DNA of 60,000 bases, taken from NCBI RefSeq assembly GCF_008831285.2, contig NC_045147.1:1080001-1140000 (forward strand), given 5' to 3'. The position numbers were made by a program, and so were the translations under genes. Of the stretch, positions 35,447 through 45,943 are shown in pieces. Source of the DNA: Nymphaea colorata (taxonomy: Eukaryota > Streptophyta > Magnoliopsida > Nymphaeales > Nymphaeaceae). The notes below the pieces were generated by a model. The model made no database searches and was not told the origin of the DNA. It saw nothing but the letters and a program-made list of their open reading frames with translations. The number at the start of each line of letters is the position of its first letter. Position 1 is the stretch's first letter.

Positions 35447-35480
35447 GTATGGTCACTCTCTTGAGGCTGGATGAGGAGTT

Positions 35481-35985
35481 TGTTAGGTCAGGTCCAGCCT
35501 CAAGGGAGGACCCGACCCAACCCAACCCGACCCGACCCGACGGTGCCCTATCCTCCACCGTTTTTGAAAAAGGGAAAGTGAGAAACGAACACTTATTGAA
35601 TGCTTTCCAAGACCAGCAAGAAGGGCATGGTGAATGTGTGCCAACGGTGAAGGAAGGGAGAAAGAAAGATGAAGAAGAACATGGTTGTGGGTTTGTGCAG
35701 CCATGTGGGTGCAAGTGTAGAGATAGAAAGTGAAGAAAACAAGGAAAAAAAAAATTATGGTGATTTCTTTTCTTGTAGTTTTCTTATGCATTCATTCTTT
35801 AGAATAATTTATGCTATTCTTTGCAAGAAGAACAACACATATTGATGTTGTCGTATTGCCTCTTTGAAATATATATATATATCTCTTGCCCGTGGTTTTT
35901 TACCCTATTATTGGGGGTTTTTCACGTATATTGGTGTCTCTTGTTTTCTACATTATCCAGCATATATTTTTGATATATTACTACA
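35481..35985 (+). repeat. Probable 3' LTR of the truncated copia element
   Basis: It starts TGTTAGGTCAGG after the purine-rich GGCTGGATGAGGAGTT and ends near TATTACTACA. It contains an (ACCCG)n-like run (35,512-35,540), an (AT)n run and the GTGGTTTTTTACCC...TTTTTCACGT wording common near the ends of plant copia LTRs. The exact end is not proven. Confidence 0.55.
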
Positions 35986-36048
35986 ATATTGGTGCTGGGA
36001 ACTCAACCTTGTGCTAGTGGCCGAGTGATTCTTTATTTTTAGTGGTTT

Positions 36049-36053
36049 AGTGC
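36049..36053. repeat. Target-site duplication, chromovirus copy 1 (left)
   Basis: AGTGC, identical to 41,100-41,104. Confidence 0.9.
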
Positions 36054-36469
36054 TGTCACGGGCCGACTCCTTTGGACTGTGCAGCGCGGCAAACTCTCGC
36101 CAGTAAACTGCAAGCCTTTGTCTCGCACAAGTGGACGCAGATCACTTGAACGCCTTGTTGAAAACACAAAACACAAAATGCACAAAGAGTGTGAAAAGAA
36201 AACTTTCAATATATTTACTTAATCAATTGAGTACATCACGAGGGAAAACAAGTAAGCTTTTACAGTTTACTTACAAAGGATGACCAAAGCCGCTTAAAGA
36301 ATTCTCATGCCGACCATCCAAAACAAGGAATCTCAATCTTACACTTGAGGCCGTTTTGGGAGGGTGCTCCGATACAAGTGAACATTCGAGCTTACACCAA
36401 GACTCAACATAAACAAAGCAAATACAACAAAAGCAAAGGATGACTGTACAAACATGACACAAGGGAACA
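36054..36469 (-). repeat. 3' LTR, chromovirus copy 1
   Basis: 416 bp, from TGTCACGG to GGGAACA on the plus strand. A purine tract on the element strand (AAGGGGGGAGC, 36,470-36,480) directly precedes it. Confidence 0.9.
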
Positions 36470-36485
36470 GGCTCCCCCCTTGAAA

Positions 36486-37044
36486 TCAAGCACCGTCCTC
36501 GGTGCTAGCAGCTTCATGGTAGATCCTGACTTTTTCTAGATGACTTCGCTTCAAACGGAAGACATACTCCCATATTGGCTGGTCTTCGTCTACCCACTTG
36601 ACCAAGTATCGCTTCAGTTCACCAAGGTAGTTGACTTTGTGTCGAAGGATTTGGTCTAACTGTTGGTCAGTGGCCCACCGGGTCGAAGGAGCTCGTTGCA
36701 AGATTGGTTCTCACCACGGCTGGCTTCTCTCCGGGTCTTCAGCATCGATGTAGAAGGGCTTGAGGTTGCAGACGTGAAACACTGAATGCACCTTGAAGTC
36801 TGACGGCAGGTCTAAGTTGCATGCCAGCATCCCAATCCTCTTTACCATAGTAAATGGCCCTTCATATTTTTCGGATCAGCGCTCGGTGTCACCCACAGAA
36901 GATACCCGAGTAGTCTAGATAAAGTTTGATAAGAACTTGGTCTCCCACTCGAAACTCGACACGTCTCCGATTCTTGTCAGCCCATTTCTTCATCTTCTTG
37001 GTGGCCTTGTGCAAGAAAGCCTTAGCTATCTCTATTTGTTCCTG
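36486..37044 (-). pseudogene. Integrase C-terminus and chromodomain, copy 1
   Basis: After the stop at 37,045-37,047 the same frame continues (QEQIEIAKAF, VGDQVLIKLYLD) to TGA at 36,889-36,891, followed by a one-base insertion compared with copy 2. The chromodomain (ILRHKVNYLG, YLVKW, IWEYVF; 36,486-36,701) is nearly intact. Chromodomains guide integration to marked chromatin. Confidence 0.78.
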
Positions 37045-37860
37045 CTAGTCCATAACAAACTGGTAGGCGAAGCTGGGTCTTCCCTTCTCTTGGGCAGCAA
37101 CAGTGTGAGGCATCAATAGTTGCTGTCCTGTGGCTACTTCGAAGGGGTTGTGGCTTGAAGGCTTGCTCTTTTGCAGGTTGTAACAGAATTGGGACACATC
37201 GAGCATCTTTACCCAGTTTTTCTGGTTGGCGCTGACAAAGTGATGCAGGTACTGTTCCAATAAGGTATTGATACATTCGGTCTGGCCATCATTCTGCCTG
37301 TGGAAGCTTGTGGAAAACAACAAATCTAAGCCATGCAACCGAAACACTTTACGCCAAAACTTACCCGTGAAGCGAGCATCGTGATCACTCACAATACTCT
37401 TCGGCACGCCCCAGTACTTCACAATGTTCTTCACAAACATCTCCGTTATTTTCTCCACTGGGCTCTCCTTCGTAGTTGAGATGAACGTGGCGGCATACTT
37501 AGAAAACCTGTCCACTACAACAAAGATAGAGCTGTAGCCGGCAACTCTGGTTAGACTCACAACGAAGTCCATGAAGATGCTCCCACACGGACGTCCGAAA
37601 TAGGAAGAGACTCAAGTAGGCCGGTAGGCTTCTGATTACTCCCTTTGCCCTGCTGGCAGATGAGGCAAGTCTTTACATACGCCTCCACATCGTCGTGCAT
37701 ATGGGGCCAGTAGTATCTACGTTCGAGAAGGGCTAGAGTCCGCTCCTGGCCTGGATGGCCAGCCCAAAGCGTATCATGGCACTCCCTTGTTAGCTCCCAC
37801 CGGAGATTGCCGCACTTCGGCACAAAAACACATCCGCCCTTGGTAAGGAGCAACCCATCT
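37045..37860 (-). pseudogene. Integrase, copy 1
   Basis: The zinc-binding part at about 37,620-37,760 is intact (CHDTLWAGHPG, CLICQQGKG). In the core, MDFVVSL has the first Asp, SIVSDHDARF the second and NDGQTECINTLLEQ the Glu. The two halves are in different frames around 37,560. LLFSTSFHRQ and YNLQKSKPS follow. Confidence 0.82.
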
Positions 37861-37865
37861 CGCAG

Positions 37866-39239
37866 CTAGAATCTTCGAGTCTTCCCCGCTTCAGCCAAGG
37901 CAACCAAGTGTTGGGCCGTTGAGTCATGCCGCATCCCTTCACGAACCCGCTCGAGGAGTGCACCCTCCAATTGAGCTTCGGAGGTCTCCGCCCGAGAGGC
38001 TGCAAGTTCTGCCTTTCTACTCAACACATCCGCTACCACGTTGGTCTTACCAACCTTGTACTCCAAAGCGAAATCAAACTCTACCAAGAATTCCTGCCAA
38101 CGAGCCTGCTTCGGAGTTAACTTCTTCTGAGTCTCGAAGCAACTCGTGGCCATATTATCCGTCCCTTGGCCAAACTCTACCCCCAGTAGGTAGTGCCTCC
38201 ATATGCGCAAGCAATACACAATGACAGTCATCTCCCGTTCATGCACTGTGTACCACTTCTTAGGGTACATCAACTTCTGGCTCTCATAGGCAATCAGATG
38301 ACCGTCCTGCATTAGTACCCTACCAATGGCAAAATCTGAGGCGTCTGTGTGTACTTCGAAGGGCTTCAAATGATCTAATAATCTGAGAACGAGCTCTTGT
38401 ACAAGGGCATGCTTCAGGCCTTCAAAGGCGTCTTGGGCAGACTGAGTCCAAATCCAGAATCTGTTCTTTTTGATCAAGTCAGTGAGGGGTGCCACTATCA
38501 ATGAGTACTCCGTGATGAACCACCGATAGTAATTAGCCAACCCAAGAAAGGACCCCAATTCAAGCACATTTGATGGCGGCTTCCAATCTTGAACAGCCTT
38601 CACCTGCTCCGGATCCATTCGCAGCTGGCCATTCCCTACAATATGACCGAGAAAACTGATCTCTTTTTGTCCAAAGAGACACTTCTCATTCTTCACAAAG
38701 AGATCGTTTTCTTTGAGAACCTGGAACACCGTCCTCAAGTGATCGACGTGCTCCTCTAGGTCGCTGCTAAAGACCACAATGTCATCAAGGTAGACTACCA
38801 CAAACTTGTCAAGGTAGGAGTAGAATATCTTATTCATGAGAGTCGAGAAAGTCACAGGGGCATTCGTCAACCAGAATGGCATGACTAGGAACTCATATGT
38901 TCCATAGCGGGTGACGCAAGTGGTCTTTGGTTCATCACTTTCCACGATCCTGACCTGCCAATAGCCGGAACGAAGGTCAAACTTCGAAAAGATCCTTGCC
39001 TTGCCCAACTGGTCGAACAAGTCTGCAATCAAAGGTAGTAGATGCTTGTTCTTCACTGTCACCTTGTTCAAAGCGCGGTAATCCACATAGAGTCTCTTGG
39101 AGCCATCATGCTTCGTTTGGAACAATACAGGGGCTTCGAAGGGTACCTTAAAGGAACGAATGATCTCTGACTCAAGCATGTCATCAAGCTGCTTCCGCAG
39201 CTCCTTCAGTTCGGCCAATCCCATTCTGTAGGGGACCAT
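37866..39239 (-). pseudogene. Reverse transcriptase and RNase H, copy 1
   Basis: 457 codons without a stop. Motifs: [52 protein letters not shown], RNase H start [13 protein letters not shown], and [10 protein letters not shown] near the end. RNase H continues into the linker before integrase. The catalytic residues are intact, making it the best preserved polymerase in the window. Confidence 0.9.
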
Positions 39240-39337
39240 TGCTGGTGGCTTGGCTCTAGAACCAAGTCTATCTCGTGATCAACTTCACGCCTGGGAGTTC
39301 GGCGTGTAGGCAAGTCAGGAACCATGACTCCCTCGAA

Positions 39338-40586
39338 CTACTTTAGGACGGGGAGTAGCCCTGGGGAAATGACTCTCGACTGAGGGTCATCTTCTTGTAG
39401 ACGTACAGCCACGAGGAATGTTTGTTCCCCGTGACGCATGCCCTTTTTCAATTGCATTGCCAACAACGTTGGTTGGGACTTGCTTTTGGCGAAGTAGCAG
39501 TGCACTGTATGGGACTGGTCCGCACCCATCAACGTCAATGTGTTGAACTTCGACAACATCTTTTCATTCTGGCCTCTAAGGACCTCCATCCCAAGAATCA
39601 CCTTGAAATCGTCTAGGATGATGGGTTTTCTCTTGGCTGGCTTCTGGTACGATGATTCATTTCTGGTGTCTCGTCGTTCCTCCATCTTTCCACCGTGGTC
39701 AGACTTCTTCATAGACTTGAAGGTATCAGTGTAGCTTTTGCGTTGGGTATGGGCCAAGCGCTCGGCTACCACATATGCTTACTCCAAAGTCTCTGGATTC
39801 GATCTCTCCACGTCGGCTTGGGCCCAAAATTGGAGCCCTATGATGAACCAGTGAAGTTTATCTTTTTCTGGCATCATAGGCACGTCTAACATGACCTTTT
39901 GATATGCCCTAATGTAGTCTCTCAAGGCACCTGTCTGCTTCAAATTCGCAACCAACTGATAAGCATGCCTTTCAGCATCTACAGACATGAAGTATCCCTT
40001 CAACTGTTTGCGGAAGTCGTCGAAGGTACGAATCATGTAGTCCCCGTTCTCAATGTCTAACATTTTCCGCCTCCACCAAGCCACAACATCTCCCTCTAAC
40101 AACATCGCTGCGGTCTTGATCCTCAAGTCCTCTTCTACTACGTTCTGCAAGTCCAGGTAGTAGTCAACTTGGAACAGAAAGTTGCCGATCGCCCTCGGAT
40201 CCCGGCTACCACTGTACTTCGCCGAACGTTGAACGTCGATCCTACTGGTCCTCTCTTGGCTACTACTGGCTGAATTAGTACGTAGCAGTCTCTGGTTTGA
40301 AGCCCAAAGTCCAGCGACTTCATCCTGTAGGGTCTTCACCAAGTCAGAGAGTGATCGGTTTATGGCCACTAACTCGGCCATCTGTTCCTACATCAACTTC
40401 ATCTCTTCCTTGAATTCCTCAAAGGTCTCGGCCAACAAAGCCGAGAGCTTCCTCATGGGTTGCCACATCTGCGACCAACCGGTTCACCGTCTCTTCCAAG
40501 TCTCCCTGGTCATCGGCCGGGCTCGCCTCCTCTGGGTGAGCCGACTCCTTGGTTTTGGCACCTCACAGATTGTATTGTGATGCCAT
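39338..40586 (-). pseudogene. Gag with deleted protease, copy 1
   Basis: The start MASQYNL is at 40,586, followed by a TGA where copy 2 has CGA. The capsid-like core at 39,779-40,381 (KYSGSRDPRAIGNFLFQVDYY, VVAWWRRKML) ends at TAA (39,779-39,781), and the frame continues in phase to 39,338. Around 39,618 the gag frame passes straight into the segment after the protease active site (DDFKVILGMEVL). About 460 bp present in copy 2, with the zinc knuckle and the DSGT active site, are missing in frame. Confidence 0.8.
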
Positions 40587-40667
40587 AGCGTCCTCCTCAA
40601 CAGCAGCAAGCCGGCGTGATGCTCTACATCGACTCTCTGTTCACTTCCCCATATTGAGCAGAATCTG

Positions 40668-40680
40668 GGCTTTGATACCA
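40668..40680 (-). other. tRNA-iMet primer binding site, copy 1
   Basis: The minus strand reads TGGTATCAAAGCC, two bases inside the 5' LTR. One base differs from the consensus. Confidence 0.88.
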
Positions 40681-40682
40681 GC

Positions 40683-41099
40683 TGTCACGGGCCGACTCGT
40701 TCGGACAGTGCAGCGCGGCAAACTCTCGCCAGTAAGTCGCAAGCTTTCGCCTCGTTCAAGTGGGCGCAGAACACTTGAACGCTTTTTGAAAACGCATGAC
40801 ACAAAATGCACAAAGAGTGTGGAAAGAAAACTTAAATAGTTGAGTACATCACGAGGAAAAGTAAGTAAGCTTTTACAGTTTACTTAGAAAGGATGGCCGA
40901 AGCCGCTTACAGAATTCCCATGTCGACCATCCAAAACAAGGAATCCCAATCTTACACTTGGGGCCGTTTTGGGAGGGTGCTCCAACACAGGTGAACATTC
41001 ATGCTTACACCAAGACTCAACATGAACAAAGCAAATACATAAACAAATCAAATACAACAAAAGCAAAGGACGACTTTACACACACGACACAAGGGAACA
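40683..41099 (-). repeat. 5' LTR, chromovirus copy 1
   Basis: 417 bp with the same termini as the 3' LTR. It has substitutions and a short deletion around 40,830 relative to 36,210-36,230. Confidence 0.9.
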
Positions 41100-41104
41100 A
41101 GTGC
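41100..41104. repeat. Target-site duplication, chromovirus copy 1 (right)
   Basis: AGTGC, identical to 36,049-36,053. Confidence 0.9.
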
Positions 41105-41298
41105 AGTCCCTCTTATAAAATGATCTTGTTTGGACTGCTATGTTAATGCTAAAGGCTGTTGTTAGTTGCATAATTGTTGGATATATGCATGGTTGAAGTT
41201 TGAGAGTGTTTGTGGTAGCATTAAGTATTGTTTTTTGGCTGGTGATTGTCTTCCTATGCATTCGTTTGCAAGAGTAATCAGTCTTTACTAGAATATAT

Positions 41299-41448
41299 CC
41301 ATATTATGAGTTCTTTTTCAAATTGAAAACAACTTTGTTGGGAGAAAAACAACTACAACATGGCTTGCATAATCCATATTATGAGTTCTTTTTCAAATTG
41401 AAAACAACTTTGTTGGGAGAAAAACAACTATAACGTGGCTTGCATAAT
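41299..41448. repeat. 75-bp tandem duplication
   Basis: Two head-to-tail copies, 41,299-41,373 and 41,374-41,448, both starting CCATATTATGAGTTC. They differ at only two positions near their ends. No coding content. Confidence 0.92.
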
Positions 41449-41536
41449 TGTTCGGATAGATGGCTTATAAATAGGGGCACACCAAGGTAAGAGGTGGGAA
41501 GGCTGCCCACCTCCCATTGAAGAAAGCTGACCAAAC

Positions 41537-41729
41537 CAGGGGTGGAGCCAGAAATTTTACATGAACAGGGTTGAATTAAAGTTTCTAAATTTTGACTAGT
41601 TTCGAAATATCATTTTTTCAAAATTTTATATAGTAATGGAAATTTTTTAAAATTTACATGTAGATTTTTTTTTAAAAAAAATTGAGGTGGGGCCAAGTCC
41701 CAAGCGAGCCTATCTTGGCTCCACCCATA
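41537..41729. mobile_element. hAT-type MITE
   Basis: 193 bp with terminal inverted repeats CAGGGGTGGAGCCA and TGGCTCCACCCATA (10-11 of 14 positions pair) and AT-rich inside. The flanking 8-mers GACCAAAC (41,529-41,536) and GGCCAAAC (41,730-41,737) agree at 7 of 8 bases. CAGGGG ends and an 8-bp duplication are those of hAT elements. No coding capacity, hence non-autonomous. Confidence 0.78.
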
Positions 41730-41761
41730 GGCCAAACTACTTCTCATTTCACCGCTCATAT

Positions 41762-42109
41762 TCATGCCAAACAACAATGATTTATTATTGTTGACAAATA
41801 GTCCAAGTCTTTCAAAAGATCCTGCAGGAATATTTTAATTTGTTGTAGAGAGGAAACTGTGCCCCTACTAAAGATAAGTACATCATTTGCAAAAATAATG
41901 CTACCAATAGGGGGAAGGTAGTGGAGAAACTTGGGAATCCTGATTTTTTTCTTCTCTATCTGAGCCTTAAACCCTCGACTGAACATTTCCATTACCACTA
42001 TGCCTTGCCTCAGGCCCCTATTACACTTAAAGGTTCTTCCTTCAAAACCATTAATGATCCCTGAGAATGAGGGTGATCTGATGTATGTCAGGGTTCTTTC
42101 TATCCACAA
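41762..42109 (-). pseudogene. LINE reverse transcriptase fragment
   Basis: 116-codon frame with RSPSFSGIINGFEG, FKCNRGLRQG and the catalytic box FANDVLIFSRGT. The usual FADD appears as FAND, so one catalytic Asp is lost. Typical of plant L1-clade LINEs; both ends are missing. Confidence 0.85.
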
Positions 42110-43690
42110 GTCATGAAAACCTTACAAATAATGTTCCATGAATCCACTTGAATTGGGGTAGATTCATGGTATACTTACTTAACGTCCCTGCCACCCAATG
42201 ACCCTTTAAGTGCATGGGTTAGACAACTTATTTATTTTTAACTTGTTTCCAAAGAAAGAAACAGGTGGCTATCAAAACAAAGAAAGGAAGTAGGTTAAGT
42301 AGTTTATTATCATTTATAGTGATTAACCTTTTTTTTTTCAAAAAATACAGTTTTGAACTTTAAGTAATTGGATATAGCTTCTGTTGTAATATATTTGATT
42401 TGTTATTTTCAGAACAAGCACAATAAAAAGGTCATGTTCTTTTAGTTTGGAAATTAGTTTTGAGAAGATACATGTACCTTTATTTGATGTTTGGTTTCAA
42501 TCAAACAGAATAAATGGGTGATTGTTGTTTGTTATGTCAAACGTGTTGGGGTGTACATGGTTTGCATGTGAGAAAACATACTATGAATTTATTTTATAGG
42601 TTCCACTCTTAATATTGTACTAAAAATATGAAGTTAGATTTCATCCTTACCTTGATCATTGATGCCATTTGTTTCCAGGTATGTTGAAACATAGATTATA
42701 GATCTTCCAAAAGGTCCAACACAAAATATCCATTGAGATAATATAATGCAATGTTGTGGAGCTAAAATGACCATAAGCTTTTTTGAAGTGAATTTTTCTT
42801 TACAAGCCTATACGTGCAAAATTTGTTAGAGGTATTCTTAGATCATATTTTATGAAATTTGTCCTCAATCAATTTCTAAGAATAGTTCCTACCATGACCC
42901 AATTTGAAGTTCGGCCATCTTGACTTCAAGAGAACCTCTTTTCATATGCATCATCCAAATCTTATGTGAGAAATGTACAAATATGTAGCCAATGCCTAAA
43001 AGATGTCTTTACATTCCACATTCAAGTTATCAAAATTTTGCATTCATATAAAATGGCCACTTAAGTTGTTTACAAGTATGCTTTCACGTCCCATATTCCA
43101 TATATAGCTTGCATCACTTCTTACACCATTGGCCTCTAAAGTCGTTTCCACATATAGCATTGACATGTTACATACAAAATCTATCACAAATTATATAACG
43201 TATTCTACTTGTCACATTCAAAATTTATGAACTTGCTTACGTATACAACATCTACATAACATATAATCTTTAGTATAAATTGCATATTTTACCAATGTTA
43301 TTAAATGCAATGAGATGAAGTGAAATGCTAAGCAGTGAAACGAGGTGACACCTAGCAAGGCAAATAATGAAAGAAAAGTGCATTAGAACCCAACCTACTT
43401 AACTAAAACTTCATACGAACCAAAACAAACTACACTAGCATAGACCTAAGATGTTGTAACTATATTAGGAATCAAGACAACAAGGGAAGTAACATGTATG
43501 CTATGTTAAAAAAAAAAAGTAACATGCATTAAAAACAACTAAGACTGCTAAAAATGAGAACAACCTGCTAACAACTCAAGTGCAGCTCACAATGGGGCTT
43601 TTCATGGTTGAATCCTCAATTGAAATGGTGGGAAATCAACAAAAAACTGGAGGATGAAGGCTGAGAAATAGATTAACTAAATCGAGCATC
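42110..43690. other. AT-rich intergenic stretch, nothing assigned
   Basis: No frame, RNA gene or element ends are recognised. A GATGAAGTGAAATGC / GAAACGAGGTGACACC wording at 43,300-43,350 resembles the GAGGCG-type repeats also seen near 49,870-50,030. Confidence 0.4.
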
Positions 43691-43695
43691 TACTG
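43691..43695. repeat. Target-site duplication, chromovirus copy 2 (left)
   Basis: TACTG, identical to 49,199-49,203. Confidence 0.9.
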
Positions 43696-44111
43696 TGTCA
43701 CAGGCCGACTCCTTCGGACCGTGCGGCGCAACAAACTCTCGCCAGTAAGCCGCAAGCCTTCGCCTCGTTCAAGTGGGCACAGATCACTTGAACGCCTTTT
43801 CGAAAACACAAGACACAAAATGCACAAAGAGTGTGGAAAGAAAACTCGCAATATATTCACTTAAACAGTTGAGTACATCACGAGAGAAAACAAGTAAGCT
43901 TTTATACTTTACTTACAAAGGATGACAGAAGCCGCTTACAGAATTCCCATGCTGACCATCCAAAACAAGGAATCTCAATCTTACATTTGAGGCCATTTTG
44001 GGAGGGTGCTCCGATACAAGTGAACATTCGAGTTTACACCAAGACTCAACATAAACAAAGCAAATACAACAAAAGCAAAGGATGACTGTACAGACATGAC
44101 ACAAGGGAACA
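43696..44111 (-). repeat. 3' LTR, chromovirus copy 2
   Basis: 416 bp, TGTCACAGG to GGGAACA, nearly collinear with the LTRs of copy 1. Confidence 0.9.
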
Positions 44112-44229
44112 GGCTCCCCCCTTGAAATCAAGCACCATCCTCGGCGCTAGCAGCTTCAGGATCTGGAACAAGCTCTCCCCTTGAAATCAAGCACCGTCCT
44201 CGGCACTAGCAGCTTCATGGTAGATCCTG
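44112..44229 (-). repeat. Duplicated polypurine-tract segment, copy 2
   Basis: A 58-60-base unit starting GGCTCCCCCCTTGAAATCAAG and ending in GCTAGCAGCTTCA is present twice in tandem, so there are two polypurine tracts on the element strand. The second reads AAGGGGAGAGC. Copy 1 has a single unit. Confidence 0.8.
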
Positions 44230-44734
44230 ACTTCTTCTGGATGACTTCACTTCAAACAGAAGACATACTCCCATGTTGGCTGGTCTTCGTCTACCCACTT
44301 GACCAAGTATCGCTTCGGTTCACCAAGGTAGTTGACTTTGTGTCGAAGGATTTTGTCTAACTGTTGGTCAGTGGCCCGCCGGGTTGAAGGAGCTCATTGC
44401 AAGATTGGTTCTCACCATGGCTGGCTTCTCTCCGGGTCTTCAGCATCACATAGAAGGGCTTGAGGTTGCAAACGTGAAACACTGAATGCACCTTGAAGTC
44501 TAACGGCAGGTCTAACTTGTATGCCAGCTTCCCAATCCTCTTGGCTATAGTAAATGGCCCTTCATATTTTTGGATCAGCGCTCGGTGTCACCCACGGAAG
44601 ATACCCGAGCAGTCTAGATAAAGTTTGACAAGAACTTGGTCTCAGGTCTCTGATTCTTGTCAGCTCATTTCTTCATCTTCTTGGTGGCCTTGTGCAAGAA
44701 CGTCTTAGCTATCTCTATTTGTTCCTGCTAGTCC
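44200..44734 (-). pseudogene. Integrase C-terminus and chromodomain, copy 2
   Basis: Homologous to copy 1. TAG at 44,728-44,730 and TGA at 44,588-44,590 are at the same codons as in copy 1. The chromodomain (ILRHKVNYLGEPKRYLVKW, PTWEYVF; about 44,215-44,360) is recognisable with stops on both sides. Confidence 0.72.
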
Positions 44735-45763
44735 CTAAACTGGTAGGCGGCTGGGTCTTCCCTTCTCTTGGGCAGCAATAGTGTGAGGCATCAACGGTTG
44801 CTGCCCCGTGGCTACTTTGAAGGGGTTTTGGCCTGAAGGCTCGCTCTTTTGCAGGTTGTAACAGAATTGGGACACATCGAGCAGCTTTACCCAGTTTTTC
44901 TGGTTGGCGCTGACAAAGTGACGCATGTATTGTTCCAACAAGGCATTGATGTGTTCGGTCTGGCCATCAGTCTGCGGGTGGAAGCTTGTGGAAAACAACA
45001 AGTCTGAGCCAAGCAACTGAAACACTTCACACCAAAACTTGCCCATGAAGCGAGCATCGAGATCACTCACAATACTCTTCGGCACGTCCCAGTACTTCAC
45101 AATGTTCTTCACAAACATCTCCGTTATTTTCTCTACTGGGCTGTCCTTCGTAGTTGGGATAAATGTGACATACTTAAAAAACCTGTCCACAACAACAAAG
45201 ATAGAGCTGTAGCCATCAACTCTAGGTAGACTCACAATGAAGTCCATGGAGATGCTCTCCCACGGATGCTCTGGAATAGGAAGAGGCTCAAGCAGGTCGG
45301 CAGGCTTCTGATTAGTCCCCTGGTCCTACTGGCAGATGATGCAAGTCTTCACATACTCTTCCACATCGTCGCGCATTTGGGGCCAATAGTATCATCATTT
45401 GAGAAGGGCCAGAGTCCGCTCCCAGCCTGGATGGCAAACCCAAAGCGTATCATGGCACTCCCTTGTTAGCTCCCGCTGGAGATTGCCCCACTTCGGCACA
45501 AAAACACATCTGCCCTTGGTGAGGAGCAACCCATCTCATAGCCAGAATCTTCAAGTCTTTCCCTCTTCAGCCAAGGCAACCAAGTGTTGGGCCACTGAGT
45601 CGTACTGCATCCCTTCACAAACCCGCTCGAGGAGTGCACCTTCCAATTGAACTTCAGAGGTCCCTGCTCGAGAGGCTGCAAGTTCTGCCTTTCTACTCAA
45701 CACATGCACTGCGACGTTGATCTTACCAACCTTATACTCCCAAGCGAAATCAAACTCCGCCAA
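44735..45763 (-). pseudogene. RNase H end and integrase, copy 2
   Basis: The integrase core frame 44,735-45,247 has MDFIVSL, SIVSDLDARF and DGQTEHINALLEQ, so Asp, Asp and Glu are all present. The zinc part and RNase H tail ([10 protein letters not shown], 45,551-45,763) are in other frames separated by stops. Confidence 0.8.
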
Positions 45764-45943
45764 GAATTCCTGCCAACGAGCCTGCTTCAGAGTTAACTTT
45801 CTGAGTCTTGAAGTAACTTATGGTCACATTATCCGTCTTGACGACAAACTCTGACCCCAGTAGGTAGTGCCTCTATATGCGCAAGCAATGCACAATGGTG
45901 GTCATCACCCGTTTATACACTGTGTACCGCTTCTCAGGGTCCT

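Larger units (their letters stand above)
36054..41099 (-). mobile_element. Chromovirus (Ty3/gypsy, Galadriel/Reina-like), copy 1
   Basis: 5,046-bp element with LTRs at both ends (TGTCACGGGCC...AAGGGAACA in plus orientation), tRNA-iMet PBS, polypurine tract and 5-bp target duplication. Gag, RT, RNase H, integrase and chromodomain follow in order on the minus strand. Small size, short LTRs, [10 protein letters not shown] and a terminal chromodomain place it near Galadriel/Reina. Premature stops, including three shared with copy 2, and an internal deletion of the protease core mean it is defective. The LTRs differ at many positions, so the insertion is not recent. Confidence 0.92.

Noticed and set aside
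35449-35791. Overlapping frames on both strands in the copia LTR
   Set aside because: They depend on the ACCCG-type simple repeat and LTR sequence; no domain content.
40668-40680. Possible tRNA-Met gene fragment
   Set aside because: Only the 13-base primer complement is present; no cloverleaf arms.
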